DNA of 64,000 nt from Bacillota bacterium (lineage in GTDB: Bacteria; Bacillota; Clostridia; Clostridiales; Clostridiaceae). Shown here one piece after another: positions 25,288 through 34,953 of this stretch. How positions within the stretch are numbered: the stretch's first letter is position 1; each line of letters starts with the position of its first letter. A model generated the notes under the pieces. It ran no database searches, was not told the DNA's origin, and was given only the letters and a program-made list of their open reading frames with translations. The stretch is taken from the NCBI GenBank assembly GCA_023445445.1, contig JAEXLD010000022.1:1-64000 (forward strand), written 5' to 3'. The position numbers and the translations under genes were made by a program.

Positions 25288-27723
25288 TTAAATATTTGCT
25301 TTGAAATTTCTAAGTCTTAAAGCATTTAATAATACTGAAACTGAACTTAAGCTCATAGCTCCTGCTGCTATCATAGGATTTAGTAATGGACCTCCAAAGA
25401 TATGAAGGACTCCCATTGCAACTGGTATTCCTAAAACATTATAAGCAAATGCCCAGAATAAATTTTGTTTAATATTTCTTATAGTTGCTCTACTTAACTG
25501 TATTGCTTTAATTACATCTAGCAAATCACTTCTCATAAGAACTATATCTGCAGATTCCATTGCTACATCTGTTCCTGAACCAATTGCTATTCCAACATCA
25601 GCTTGAACTAAGGCAGGTGCATCATTAATTCCATCACCAACCATTGCAACTTTTTTATTTCCAGATTGTAATTTCTTAACTTCATTTGCTTTATCTTCTG
25701 GCAATACTTCTGCTAATACTATATCTATACCTACTTCTTTTGCAATTGCTTTAGCTGTTTTTTCGTTATCTCCAGTTATCATAGCTACTTTAATTCCCAT
25801 ATTATGAATAGCTTCAATTGCTTTTTTACTATTTTCCTTAACTGTATCTGCAACAGCTACTATGCCTTTTACTTCATTTCCAATAGATAAGAACATAGGT
25901 GTTTTACCTTCTTCTGCTAACTCATTAGATTTATTTTGCAAATCTCCCAATTCTATTTTTCTTTCATACATTAATTTTTTATTTCCTAATAAAACTATGC
26001 TATTATCTATTGTTACTTCAATTCCTTGACCAGGTATAGCTTTAAAATCTTGTATTTCCTTAAGCTTAAGATTTTTTTCCTCTGCTGCTCTTACTATTGC
26101 TTCTCCTAATGGATGTTCAGATCCCTTTTCTGCACTAGCTGCTAAAAGTAAAATTTCTGATTCACTTATATCTTTAGTTATTATATTAGTTACTTTTGGT
26201 CTTCCTTCTGTTATAGTACCAGTTTTATCAAATACTATAGTCTCAACCTTATAAGCAGTTTCTAAAGCCTCTCCACCTTTTATAAGGACTCCATTTTCAG
26301 CACCTTTTCCTGTTCCCACCATAATAGCTGTAGGTGTTGCAAGTCCTAAAGCACATGGGCATGCTATAACTAAGACAGCAATAAATATGGTTAGTGAAAA
26401 TACTGCTGATTCACCTGCAAAATACCATCCTAATGCTCCTATTATAGCTAATGCTATTACAGTTGGTACAAAGTATGCTGATATTACATCTGCAAGCTTT
26501 GCTATTGGTGCTTTAGTTCCTTGAGCATCTTCAACTAATTTAATTATTTGGGCAAGTGCTGTATCATCTCCAACTTTAGTTGCTTTATATTTTATAAATC
26601 CTGTTTTATTAATACTTGCTCCAATTACTTTACTTCCAATAGTCTTTTCTACTGGAATGCTTTCTCCAGTAAGCATAGATTCGTCTATTGAAGTATTCCC
26701 TTCTACCACTTCTCCATCAACTGGAAGTTTCTCACCTGGTTTAACAATAACAATATCAAATACTTTTACTTCTTCAATTGGAATTGTAAGTACTTTCCCA
26801 TCTCTAATTATATTTGCTGTTTTAGGGGCCAATCCCATAAGTTTCTTAATGGCTTCTGAAGTTTTACCCTTTGATACCGCTTCTAAATATTTACCTAAAG
26901 TTATCAGTGTAAGTATTACAGCAGCTGATTCAAAGTACAAATGCATTGCATATTCATGGTCCCCAATATTTATTTTATATATAGCAAATACACCATAAAT
27001 AAATGCTGCTGATGTTCCTATTGCAATTAAAGAATCCATATTAGGGCTTAGCTTAAATATATTTTTAAACCCTACAACATAAAACTTATAACCAATTATC
27101 ATAACTGGTAAAGTTAATATAAGTTGTGCTATTGCAAAATTAAGTGGATTCATCATTGGATCTATAATGTGTGGCAAATGCATTCCTACCATATGACCCA
27201 TTGATATTATTAATAAAGGAACTGTAAAGATAATAGATAAAATAAATCTATACCAAAGTCTTTTATATGCAGGAATTTTCTTTATAGAGCTCTCTTTCTT
27301 TTCTTCTACAATAAGACTATAGCCTGCTTTTTCAACTATATTCTTTAAATCATTTACAGATATTTTATTTTCATCAAAAGTTACGTTTAATTTTTCTGTA
27401 GCAAAATTCACTGATGATATTTCTACACCACTTGCTTTTTTAGTAACTCTTTCAACTCTATTTGCACAAGCGGAACAAGTCATACCCTCAACTTTAAAAC
27501 TATAACTTTTGATATTTTTTTCCACTCCATAGCCTGCTTTTTCTATTGCATTTTCAATATCTAAACTATTTATTTTATCATTATTATATTTAACACTTAA
27601 GGTTTCTGTAGCAAAATTAACATTTGCACTATCTACGCCTTCAAGCTTACCTACAACTCTTTGAACTCTATTTGCGCAGGCTGAACAAGTCATTCCTGTT
27701 ATCTTAACTTTTTCTTCCTTCAT
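25288..27723 (-). CDS. copA: Copper-exporting P1B-type ATPase CopA
   Basis: 811 residues. Two N-terminal heavy-metal domains each carry GMTCSACANR. They are followed by membrane helices with the Cu(I) translocation motif CPC (VIACPCALGLATP), the actuator motif LTGES, the phosphorylated Asp in DKTGT, the HP of SEHPLGEA, and TGDN and GDGINDAP. It pumps Cu+ out of the cell. GGGAGG lies 6 nt before the ATG at 27723; an in-frame start at 27744 lies inside the probable operator. No copZ or csoR gene is adjacent. Confidence 0.95.
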   Translation of the reverse strand: MKEEKVKITGMTCSACANRVQRVVGKLEGVDSANVNFATETLSVKYNNDKINSLDIENAIEKAGYGVEKNIKSYSFKVEGMTCSACANRVERVTKKASGVEISSVNFATEKLNVTFDENKISVNDLKNIVEKAGYSLIVEEKKESSIKKIPAYKRLWYRFILSIIFTVPLLIISMGHMVGMHLPHIIDPMMNPLNFAIAQLILTLPVMIIGYKFYVVGFKNIFKLSPNMDSLIAIGTSAAFIYGVFAIYKINIGDHEYAMHLYFESAAVILTLITLGKYLEAVSKGKTSEAIKKLMGLAPKTANIIRDGKVLTIPIEEVKVFDIVIVKPGEKLPVDGEVVEGNTSIDESMLTGESIPVEKTIGSKVIGASINKTGFIKYKATKVGDDTALAQIIKLVEDAQGTKAPIAKLADVISAYFVPTVIALAIIGALGWYFAGESAVFSLTIFIAVLVIACPCALGLATPTAIMVGTGKGAENGVLIKGGEALETAYKVETIVFDKTGTITEGRPKVTNIITKDISESEILLLAASAEKGSEHPLGEAIVRAAEEKNLKLKEIQDFKAIPGQGIEVTIDNSIVLLGNKKLMYERKIELGDLQNKSNELAEEGKTPMFLSIGNEVKGIVAVADTVKENSKKAIEAIHNMGIKVAMITGDNEKTAKAIAKEVGIDIVLAEVLPEDKANEVKKLQSGNKKVAMVGDGINDAPALVQADVGIAIGSGTDVAMESADIVLMRSDLLDVIKAIQLSRATIRNIKQNLFWAFAYNVLGIPVAMGVLHIFGGPLLNPMIAAGAMSLSSVSVLLNALRLRNFKANI

Positions 27724-27741
27724 AATCTGCCTCCCTTCACC

Positions 27742-27756
27742 CACCCCATGGGGGTG
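27742..27756. promoter_or_regulatory. copA: CsoR-like operator in front of copA
   Basis: CACCCCATGGGGGTG, a G/C-rich palindrome in otherwise A/T-rich DNA, between the -10 box and the ribosome binding site. This composition and position are those of copper-responsive CsoR operators. The regulator gene is not in the window. Confidence 0.6.
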
Positions 27757-27768
27757 TCTTATAGTATA

Positions 27769-27796
27769 ATTATATTACTATTATCGTCTTTGTCAA
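27769..27796 (-). promoter_or_regulatory. copA: Sigma-A promoter of copA
   Basis: Minus-strand -35 TTGACA (27791-27796), 16-nt spacer, -10 TATAAT (27769-27774): both hexamers are perfect. Confidence 0.85.
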
Positions 27797-27837
27797 TAAT
27801 AATTCTCATTAAATCACATTAGCATTTATACAAAAAT

Positions 27838-27875
27838 AATAGACATATATCTACCTTAATAGATATATGTCTATT
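27838..27875 (-). terminator. Terminator of the ABC-2 exporter operon
   Basis: Perfect 16-bp stem AATAGACATATATCTA and its complement, 6-nt loop, then ATTTTTG on the minus strand. Confidence 0.9.
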
Positions 27876-27877
27876 AT

Positions 27878-28669
27878 TTAACTTCCTGAGCTTTCGTATA
27901 CACTAATTCCCTTTAACCATATATTATAAGACACTGTTATAGCTATTAAGCTAACTATAAAAGGCAAAATAATACCTGTTAAATAATTCCCCTGCCCCAT
28001 AAAATATATTCCTGGATAATATCCAGTAAATGCAAAGGGTATAATAAAAATTAATATAAATTTTATAGCCCTTGGATAAATTCCCATAGGATATTTAGCA
28101 AAAGTACTTATTTGATATGCCATAAACATATGTGATTGAGAAAATTTAACCCAAAAAGCTATAGATGCTGTTGCAAGTTTAATTGAAGTATATATTAAAG
28201 TAGAACAAATAATAACAAAAATGAACTCTATAATTTTTATTAAACTGAAGGAAATATTTAAATTTATCAATGATATTACTATTAGAATACTTCCTATTAT
28301 AATTTCTCCTAGCCCATCTGGTTGAAAACTTTCTGATATAACTTGGAATAATGGATTTATAGGTCTTAGTAAGTATTTATCAAATTCTCCATTAACAATT
28401 GTCTTCCAACTGAATATCCATAAATAATCTGTAAAGACATGGTCTATTCCCCTTGGAATTTGAGCGAACCCATAAATAAATAAAATTTGATAAAAGTTCC
28501 ACCCTTCCAAGGTAGGAATAACATTAAATATTAGCTTAATAAAAACAACCCCAGCTAATTGCACCAAAATAAATCCAATTAATCCCAGTATAAAATCCAT
28601 TCTATATTCCATTAGTGTTTTTATATATTGCTTAAGAAATTTTGAGTATAGTTTTATATATTTTGCCAT
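27878..28669 (-). CDS. ABC-2 family permease (COG3694 type)
   Basis: 263 residues with about six membrane helices, beginning MAKYIKLYSKFLKQYIKTLMEYRMDF. It resembles the second permease of COG4586-COG4587-COG3694 exporters, a family whose substrates are mostly unknown. GGGGG precedes the ATG. It lies one base after the first permease gene, the third gene of the operon. It probably forms a heterodimer with its neighbour. Confidence 0.82.
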   Translation of the reverse strand: MAKYIKLYSKFLKQYIKTLMEYRMDFILGLIGFILVQLAGVVFIKLIFNVIPTLEGWNFYQILFIYGFAQIPRGIDHVFTDYLWIFSWKTIVNGEFDKYLLRPINPLFQVISESFQPDGLGEIIIGSILIVISLINLNISFSLIKIIEFIFVIICSTLIYTSIKLATASIAFWVKFSQSHMFMAYQISTFAKYPMGIYPRAIKFILIFIIPFAFTGYYPGIYFMGQGNYLTGIILPFIVSLIAITVSYNIWLKGISVYESSGS

Positions 28670-28670
28670 C

Positions 28671-29489
28671 TTATCCCCCTAATATTGTTAACTCTTTTAT
28701 TAAAGCCTTCCACATATACTTTCCAATTATCATCAGTATAATTACCCATAAAAATTGGATGAATATTGCCTTAACAACTTCAATATTAGTAAGTTTTCCT
28801 AGATATATCATACTAGGTGTATATATCATAGAACTAAAAGGAAGGAAATTAAAAAATCCTTGCATCCAATTTGGGAAAAATACTATTGGTATTAATGCAC
28901 CAGATAATAGTTGTGATATTGCATTCATAACTTGAGTTAATCCCCACATATTTGTTATTTTAAAAGATAATAGTCCAAATACATAGCTATAATAAAAGTT
29001 AATAATAAACCCTGTAAATATACTAATTAAATATAAAACTATATTTCCTAAAGAAATTTTTCCATTATAACTAACTTGTAGTATAGTTACAGCTGTAAAT
29101 CCTATAATAAATACAACTATAAAGTTATACATTAGATTTCCTAAGGATTCAAAAAACATTCTTTTTTGATAATTTATTGGCCTAATTAAATTAATAGCTA
29201 TTGACCCATCTTTAACTTCTCTACTTATTAAATAACCTATATCTGCATTAACAATTATTTGTGTAATAAATGATATAAGCACATATACTACCATTTCATT
29301 TAATGTAAAACCTTTTATTATCATACTATCAGAACTTTTATATATGGCCTTCCATAAATAAAATGTTACTAATAATATCATAAGTTCACCTAAAAAAAAT
29401 ATTATTGTATTTGCCCTATATGATAGATTTTTCTGAAATGTATTTTTGCTAAAGGTTAAATATGATTTTATCTTTAAAAAAGAACTCAA
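28671..29489 (-). CDS. ABC-2 family permease (COG4587 type)
   Basis: 272 residues, six membrane helices. The family segments YLISREVKDGSIAINLIRPIN and the helix pair after it are clear. The start is TTG at 29489 with GAGGTG 6 nt upstream. It pairs with the downstream permease and the upstream ATPase, three bases away. Export of a drug, lipid or peptide is possible; nothing nearby identifies the cargo. Confidence 0.82.
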   Translation of the reverse strand: MSSFLKIKSYLTFSKNTFQKNLSYRANTIIFFLGELMILLVTFYLWKAIYKSSDSMIIKGFTLNEMVVYVLISFITQIIVNADIGYLISREVKDGSIAINLIRPINYQKRMFFESLGNLMYNFIVVFIIGFTAVTILQVSYNGKISLGNIVLYLISIFTGFIINFYYSYVFGLLSFKITNMWGLTQVMNAISQLLSGALIPIVFFPNWMQGFFNFLPFSSMIYTPSMIYLGKLTNIEVVKAIFIQFLWVIILMIIGKYMWKALIKELTILGG

Positions 29490-29492
29490 TAT

Positions 29493-30494
29493 CTACACCT
29501 CTTTTCTGTATATCTTCTTTATTATCTCTTCAACACTAGTATCCATAATTGAAAAATCCAAAACAATAAATTTAGATATTATTTTAGATATTATTTCTGC
29601 TTGATTTATATAATTCCTATTAAATTTTATTATAATTTTATTATCTGAAATTTTCATTTCTAAATTTTCTTTATTAATATTCATTTCCTTATTAATATCA
29701 AAGCTTTCATACCCAGTTAAATTTTTCACTTGAACTTCCAAAATAGTAATGTATCCATAGTTGTCCTTAATATCCTTTAAACTTCCATCATAAATTTTTA
29801 TACCATTATCTATTATAATTATTCTATTGCATAATTCTTCTATGTCTTTTAAATCATGAGTTGTAAGAATAATTGTAGTTCCGTATTTTTTATTTATCTC
29901 TTTAATAGCATCTCTAACTTTTTCTTTTACTACTACATCTAAACCTATAGTAGGTTCATCTAAGTATATAATCTTAGGATTATGTAATAATGCTGCTGCT
30001 AAATCAGCTCTCATTCTTTGGCCAAGAGATAATGTTCTTACTGGATTTAACATGAACTCATTTAATTCTAAAATATTATTTAAAAATTCCATTCTTTCTT
30101 TATAATCTTTATCACTTACTTCATAAATATCTCTTAACAATGAAAAAGTTTCAGAAAGTGGTAAATCCCACCATAGTTGAGTTCTTTGACCGAATACTAC
30201 TCCAATGTCTTTAGCATTTTCTTCTCTATTTTCATAAGGTACTATTCCGTTAATGGAAATATGTCCAGAAGAGGGTGTTAGAATTCCTGTCATCATCTTA
30301 ATAGTTGTAGACTTACCTGCACCATTTGCCCCGATGTATCCTACTATTTCTCCATCTTCTATTTCAAAACTTATATTATCAACTGCTTTTTTTATTATAT
30401 ATTTCTTTGAAAAAAAAGACTTTATTGCACCTCTAAAGCCTGGATATTTTTTATTGATTTTAAATTCCTTACTTAAATTTTCTACTTTTATCAT
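29493..30494 (-). CDS. ABC-2 exporter ATP-binding protein (COG4586 type)
   Basis: 333 residues. Walker A GANGAGKST, signature LSLGQRM (the L-S-L-G-Q form usual in this family), Walker B IIYLDEPTIGLD and switch TTHD are present. A C-terminal domain of about 100 residues follows, as in COG4586 ATPases. I choose ATG 30494 with AAAGG about 9 nt upstream; an earlier ATG at 30518 has no ribosome binding site. First gene of the three-gene exporter operon. Confidence 0.88.
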   Translation of the reverse strand: MIKVENLSKEFKINKKYPGFRGAIKSFFSKKYIIKKAVDNISFEIEDGEIVGYIGANGAGKSTTIKMMTGILTPSSGHISINGIVPYENREENAKDIGVVFGQRTQLWWDLPLSETFSLLRDIYEVSDKDYKERMEFLNNILELNEFMLNPVRTLSLGQRMRADLAAALLHNPKIIYLDEPTIGLDVVVKEKVRDAIKEINKKYGTTIILTTHDLKDIEELCNRIIIIDNGIKIYDGSLKDIKDNYGYITILEVQVKNLTGYESFDINKEMNINKENLEMKISDNKIIIKFNRNYINQAEIISKIISKFIVLDFSIMDTSVEEIIKKIYRKEV

Positions 30495-30694
30495 ATTTTT
30501 TCTACCTTTATTATTCATAAAATATTATCATTAATTCTACCCTTCCAAATATATACAGTCAATTGATATGTAAATATCTGTTTAAAATTTTATTTTTTTT
30601 GTACTTTAGCACAATTTTAATATTTTGAAATTATTTCTCTTAATTTTCTTTCAATATGTATATTTGTCCTAATTTCATTTCATTTAAAAGAAAA

Positions 30695-30716
30695 AGCTAC
30701 CTAAAAATAGGTAGCT
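30695..30716 (-). terminator. Terminator of the tandem FMN-like lipoprotein gene
   Basis: AGCTACCT/AGGTAGCT stem, 6-nt loop, followed on the minus strand by TTTTTCTTTT. Confidence 0.9.
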
Positions 30717-30723
30717 AGTTTTA

Positions 30724-31596
30724 TTATTTAACTGAATCTATAACATCTTGTACAGCTTTTACATAAGTTCCAACTTTAATTGAAACTCCTGATACTGCAT
30801 CTGTATTTCCTTCATCGTTAGTTAATTTTATTTTTGAAAGATCAAAGTTATTTTCAACCATGAACTTTTGTAATAAATCCATTTGTTCATGCCAGTGTTT
30901 AGCTTCGCCTTCCTTCATTACGTATTTACCATCTTCAGAAGCTTTTCTCTTCATAGATCCATCTTCTTGTTTAACATCTATATTTACTCCAACTGCTTTT
31001 CCATGATTAAATACAACTTTTGTAACTACCATGTCCTTCTTTTTACCAGTTGGATCATAAGGACTTTCAACTATTTTAGCTCCAGTAAATCCAGTTTCTA
31101 AATCTTTTCCGTCTTTAACTGCGCCTATAACTTCTTCTACCGCTTTAACATAAGCTCCAACCTTAATTGAAACTCCTGATACAGCATCTGTATTTCCTTC
31201 ATCATTAGTTAATTTTACTTTAGATACATCAACTTTATTTTCATTTAAGAAAGCTTCTAATAACTCAATTTGTTCTCCCCAGTTTTTAGCTTCGTCTTTC
31301 TTCATTACATAGTTACCTTTTTTAGCTTCATCTTTTTTCATTGTTCCATCTTCTTGACGAACATCTAAAGAAACCTTTACAGCTTCTCCATCCTTAAACT
31401 CAACATTTGTTACAATGACATCCCCTTTTTTACCAGTTTCATCATAAAGTTTTTCATAAGTTTTAGTACCAGTAAATTTTTGACCTTGTTCAACATTTGA
31501 TCCATTAGTGTTTGTACCTTTTTCCTCTTTGCTTCCACAACCAACTAATAAAGCAGTTGATAATAAGCAAATAGCAATTAATTTTCTTGATTGCAT
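30724..31596 (-). CDS. Lipoprotein with two tandem FMN-binding-like domains
   Basis: 290 residues. Signal peptide with lipobox LVGC (Cys20), a short Gly/Asn linker, then two homologous domains of about 125 residues (about 41-169 and 170-290), each starting FTG-K and each containing the identical stretch NDEGNTDAVSGVSIKVG. The layout recalls PplA-type extracellular electron-transfer lipoproteins. However, the flavinylation motif SGAT is replaced by SGVS in both copies, so covalent FMN is uncertain. GGGGGAG precedes the ATG. It lies downstream of, and in the same direction as, a DegS/DegU-like pair about 270 bp away. Confidence 0.8.
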   Translation of the reverse strand: MQSRKLIAICLLSTALLVGCGSKEEKGTNTNGSNVEQGQKFTGTKTYEKLYDETGKKGDVIVTNVEFKDGEAVKVSLDVRQEDGTMKKDEAKKGNYVMKKDEAKNWGEQIELLEAFLNENKVDVSKVKLTNDEGNTDAVSGVSIKVGAYVKAVEEVIGAVKDGKDLETGFTGAKIVESPYDPTGKKKDMVVTKVVFNHGKAVGVNIDVKQEDGSMKRKASEDGKYVMKEGEAKHWHEQMDLLQKFMVENNFDLSKIKLTNDEGNTDAVSGVSIKVGTYVKAVQDVIDSVK

Positions 31597-31862
31597 ACAA
31601 TCTCCCCCTAATAATTAAAATCACAGTAATTGTATAACTAAATTTTATATTTTTCAACAACTTTGTTAATAAAATATCTATCTTGCTGTGACAGTTTGAT
31701 TATTTTTCATGCAATCTTGTATTAATATGTAATTTTTTTTAAGTTTTTATTAATACTATTCCTTTAATTCATCATTTTATTTACTAATATGCCATTTTTT
31801 ATACAAAGTCTTTTTAATGTTATTAACGTTCTTATATATAGTTTTTAACATTGAAAACCTTT

Positions 31863-32543
31863 TTATTTAATCTTATTTTTATAAAAATCATCAATATTAT
31901 TCCTTATTGCATATATCGTTGCTTGAACTCTATCCTCAACTCCAATTTTCTTAAATATGCTTGTTATATAATTTTTTATAGTTTTTTCAGATAGAAATAG
32001 TTTTTCAGCAATTTCTTTATTTTTTAATCCCCTTGATATTTCAAATAGAATACTTAGTTCTCTATCTGTTAATAAGTTTAAAACTTGATTCTTTTTATCT
32101 ATGGATGCTCCCCCATACTTAAAATCACTAAACATAACTTTTATTAAAGCTTTATCTATGTATTTATCTCCTAAATAAACTGTTCTTATAGCTGTAACTA
32201 CCTCAATACCAGCTGATTCCTTTAATATATACGCATCAGCTCCTAAATCTATAGCTTCCATAATAGTATTTTTGTCATTTTCAACTGTTAACATTACAAC
32301 CTTTATGTCTTTATATAATTTTTTTAAAACTTTTAAGGTATCCAATCCATTTTTTAATGGCATATTTATATCTAATAATACTACATCTGCTATATTATTC
32401 TTTATTTTTTTAATAAGCTCTTCACCATTGTTGTATTGTCCAGTCATTACTAAATCATCTTCAAAGCTAATTATTCTATTAAGCCCTTCCCTTATTAAAT
32501 CATGATCATCTACAACAATAACATTAATTTTACTTTTACTCAT
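31863..32543 (-). CDS. NarL/FixJ-type response regulator, DegU-like
   Basis: 226 residues. The receiver domain has the acidic pair in VVDDHD and the phosphorylated Asp in VVLLDINMP, with a Lys in ILKESAG. The C-terminal LuxR-type HTH reads LTDRELSILFEISRGLKNKEIAEKLFLSEKTIKNYI. It overlaps the kinase gene by 8 bases and forms a two-gene operon with it. Sequence and partner resemble DegU/LiaR-class regulators. The targets are unknown; the tandem lipoprotein gene downstream is a candidate. Confidence 0.92.
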   Translation of the reverse strand: MSKSKINVIVVDDHDLIREGLNRIISFEDDLVMTGQYNNGEELIKKIKNNIADVVLLDINMPLKNGLDTLKVLKKLYKDIKVVMLTVENDKNTIMEAIDLGADAYILKESAGIEVVTAIRTVYLGDKYIDKALIKVMFSDFKYGGASIDKKNQVLNLLTDRELSILFEISRGLKNKEIAEKLFLSEKTIKNYITSIFKKIGVEDRVQATIYAIRNNIDDFYKNKIK

Positions 32544-33705
32544 CTTTCATTACCTTTCTATTAAGTGGAAGTTTTATTTTATATGCAGTTCCTTCATTAG
32601 GTAAAGATTTTATTTCTATTCTTCCTCCTAAGGATTTAACTCTTTCATATATTCCTAATAATCCATAACAGTTTCCTTTTATTTTCGTGTTTAATAAAGT
32701 TTCTTTAACGTTGAAGCCTATTCCATCATCTTGAACAAATATTGATATATATTCTTTTATATAATTAATTTTTAAATCTACTATTTTTGCTTTAGAATGT
32801 TTTTTTACATTATTTAATATTTCTTGAATTATTCTATATGCCGCTATTTGAATTATTTTATCAACTTCACTATTATATTCTTCAATAAATGAATTAATTT
32901 CAATATCAGTTTCAATAGAAACTTTATCTAAATTTTCTTTTATAGCTTCAGTTAATCCTCTTTCTTCTAATGATAATGGTCTTAAATCATATATTATTCC
33001 TCTTACTTCCTTTAAAGCCATTTTCACATTTCCTTTAACATCATCAAGCTCTTTTATTCCTTGTTCTAGATCCTTTTTTACTACAACCTTGCAAAAATCT
33101 ATTCTCATCATAGCATTTGCTATGTATTGAGCTGGCCCATCATGTATTTCCCTTGCTATTCTTCTCCTCTCAATTTCTTGATTTTCTAATAATTTTATTT
33201 CATTTATCATTTTAGAATTTTCATCATCTTCTTTTAATTCATCTAATATATTTCCTTCAAGATAACCTAATGCAATATTAATTTGATTTACTGCACTTTC
33301 TGCTTCTTCTATACTGGAGTAATAACCCTTTAATGACCTTTCTAAAGCATCTCTCTTTAAAATCAGTTCTTTTTCCTCATTTTGTTTAGTAATATACTTA
33401 ACTCGTACCTCTAAAGCTTCTTCATAAACATTACCAAAGCCTTCTTGAGTGGAATTTATAATATTTTTAGATACTTCTACTAACTTAACTCTCATAGATT
33501 TATCTAACTTTTCTAAAGCATCTACTTCTTCTATTACTTTATAAAGTTTTGTCTTTATTTCTCTAAGTTCAGATTTTTTTACTTCAAGCTCATCTCTCAT
33601 CCTATCTGAAATATTAAAAATTTTGCTCTTTCCTACATTAATTTCCTCAATTACATCATTAACTATATCTTTAATGTTATTATCGGAATACTTTTCTTGT
33701 ACCAT
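32536..33705 (-). CDS. Sensor histidine kinase, DegS-like (HisKA_3)
   Basis: 389 residues, no membrane segment, so cytoplasmic. The N-terminal 170 residues are helical coiled-coil sensor sequence as in DegS. The phosphoacceptor is in REIHDGPAQYIANAMM, and the ATPase domain has IIQEILNNVKKHSKAK, DDGIGF and GLLGIYERVKSLGG. I choose ATG 33705 because GGAGG lies 4 nt upstream; an earlier TTG at 33720 lacks a site. It acts with the overlapping response regulator. The cue is unknown. Confidence 0.9.
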   Translation of the reverse strand: MVQEKYSDNNIKDIVNDVIEEINVGKSKIFNISDRMRDELEVKKSELREIKTKLYKVIEEVDALEKLDKSMRVKLVEVSKNIINSTQEGFGNVYEEALEVRVKYITKQNEEKELILKRDALERSLKGYYSSIEEAESAVNQINIALGYLEGNILDELKEDDENSKMINEIKLLENQEIERRRIAREIHDGPAQYIANAMMRIDFCKVVVKKDLEQGIKELDDVKGNVKMALKEVRGIIYDLRPLSLEERGLTEAIKENLDKVSIETDIEINSFIEEYNSEVDKIIQIAAYRIIQEILNNVKKHSKAKIVDLKINYIKEYISIFVQDDGIGFNVKETLLNTKIKGNCYGLLGIYERVKSLGGRIEIKSLPNEGTAYKIKLPLNRKVMKDE

Positions 33706-33770
33706 AGTTCCTCCATCCAATTTTATAAAAAAATATAATCTTTATAAAATCATTTTAATTTTATATAAAA

Positions 33771-33800
33771 GTACATTTTTATTATACAATAAAAATGTAC
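33771..33800 (-). terminator. Terminator after the broken CDF gene
   Basis: Perfect 13-bp stem GTACATTTTTATT/AATAAAAATGTAC with a 4-nt loop, followed on the minus strand by TTTTATATAAAATT. Confidence 0.75.
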
Positions 33801-33875
33801 CTTATATTAAACATTTTATAACATTTAATACAAAGTACATATTATTTAAACATATAATTGCGTTTATTAGCAATT

Positions 33876-34778
33876 TTAAATTGCCCATTTTCTATTTTTA
33901 GTAAAGGATATAGTTAACCATTTCTTTAAATCAAAATGATTTGTATTTTTATCAATAATTTCTCTAACCTTATCCATGTCTTCTATTGATTTTATTTTAG
34001 ATTCATTTGAAATTATAAAATCTATTTCAATTATAAGCTCTCTACCAATTTTCACTACTCTAGCTATTGAATCTTCTAATTTATATTCCTTTTCTATTTC
34101 CTTTACAACCTGCAATATATCATCATTGATTTCTTTATTGGCAGTTGAATATATAAGTTCCTTAAAGGCATCAATAATAGAGTTTATTGGCATTCTTAAA
34201 AATATTATAGATGATAATATTACCATTCCTGGATCCACATATATTGATATTCTATTTAATCCAATATACTTAAGAAATACTGATACCAAAAATCCAATTA
34301 AAACCCCTACGCTTAACATAGCATCCATAAACCATTGATTACTTTCTACTTTTACTATTTCTGAATTAAGATTTTTAGAAGTTCTTTTCATATAAACATA
34401 TATCAAAGTACAACCAATGGAAGATATTAAAGCATATCCTAAAGCAAATCCCTCTTCTACATTATTTCCACCATTTATTATTTGCCTAATGGCTGAAAGC
34501 ATAGTTATTGAACACATTATTAACAAAACTAATGATTTAAGTATTACTATTATTGGTTCTAAGTTGCATTTTCCAAAAGGATATTTATTTATATCAGTTT
34601 TATTAATAAAATTAGTAGCTATAATTGCAAACAAGGCTAGTCCTAAGCTTATTAAGGAGTATAAACCATCAAATTGAATCATTTCAGATTTTATAGCTCA
34701 TCCCCAAGCAATACCTAGTATAGCGAAGAACAACCCTCCACAAGCTGAAAATTTAAGCATTTTGTTTTCCGCTTTCAT
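33876..34778 (-). pseudogene. Cation diffusion facilitator gene interrupted by an in-frame TGA
   Basis: Reading from ATG 34778 (AGGAG 7 nt upstream) gives a CDF-type N-terminus, MKAENKMLKFSACGG, then FFAILGIAWG, then TGA at codon 27 (34698-34700). The same frame continues as AIKSEMIQFDGLYSLIS and onward to 33876 with the usual membrane helices and a C-terminal cytoplasmic domain. An ATG at 34682 has no ribosome binding site and would lose the first helix. CDF proteins export Zn, Fe or Mn; the usual metal-site HxxxD pattern is also not obvious. Loss of function, or TGA readthrough, are the options; decay is likelier. Confidence 0.75.
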
Positions 34779-34905
34779 AATATCACTCCTTTAACACATA
34801 ATTACTTTCTTATATTTTATACATTTTCACTATTATCCTCAACTCATTAATATAAGTAAATAATTCTATTAATGTGGGAATTTATTTTTTTATTTTTTAT
34901 TAAAA

Positions 34906-34945
34906 AAGCATAAAAGTACATTATTATAAATATACTTTTATGCTT
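34906..34945 (-). terminator. Terminator of the chemoreceptor gene
   Basis: Perfect 13-bp stem AAGCATAAAAGTA/TACTTTTATGCTT, 14-nt loop, then TTTTTAATAAAAAATAA on the minus strand. Confidence 0.85.
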
Positions 34946-34953
34946 AATTTCTT

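Noticed and set aside
34698..34700. TGA in the CDF gene as a selenocysteine codon
   Set aside because: No hairpin of SECIS type follows the codon, and the family has no selenoprotein members that I know of.
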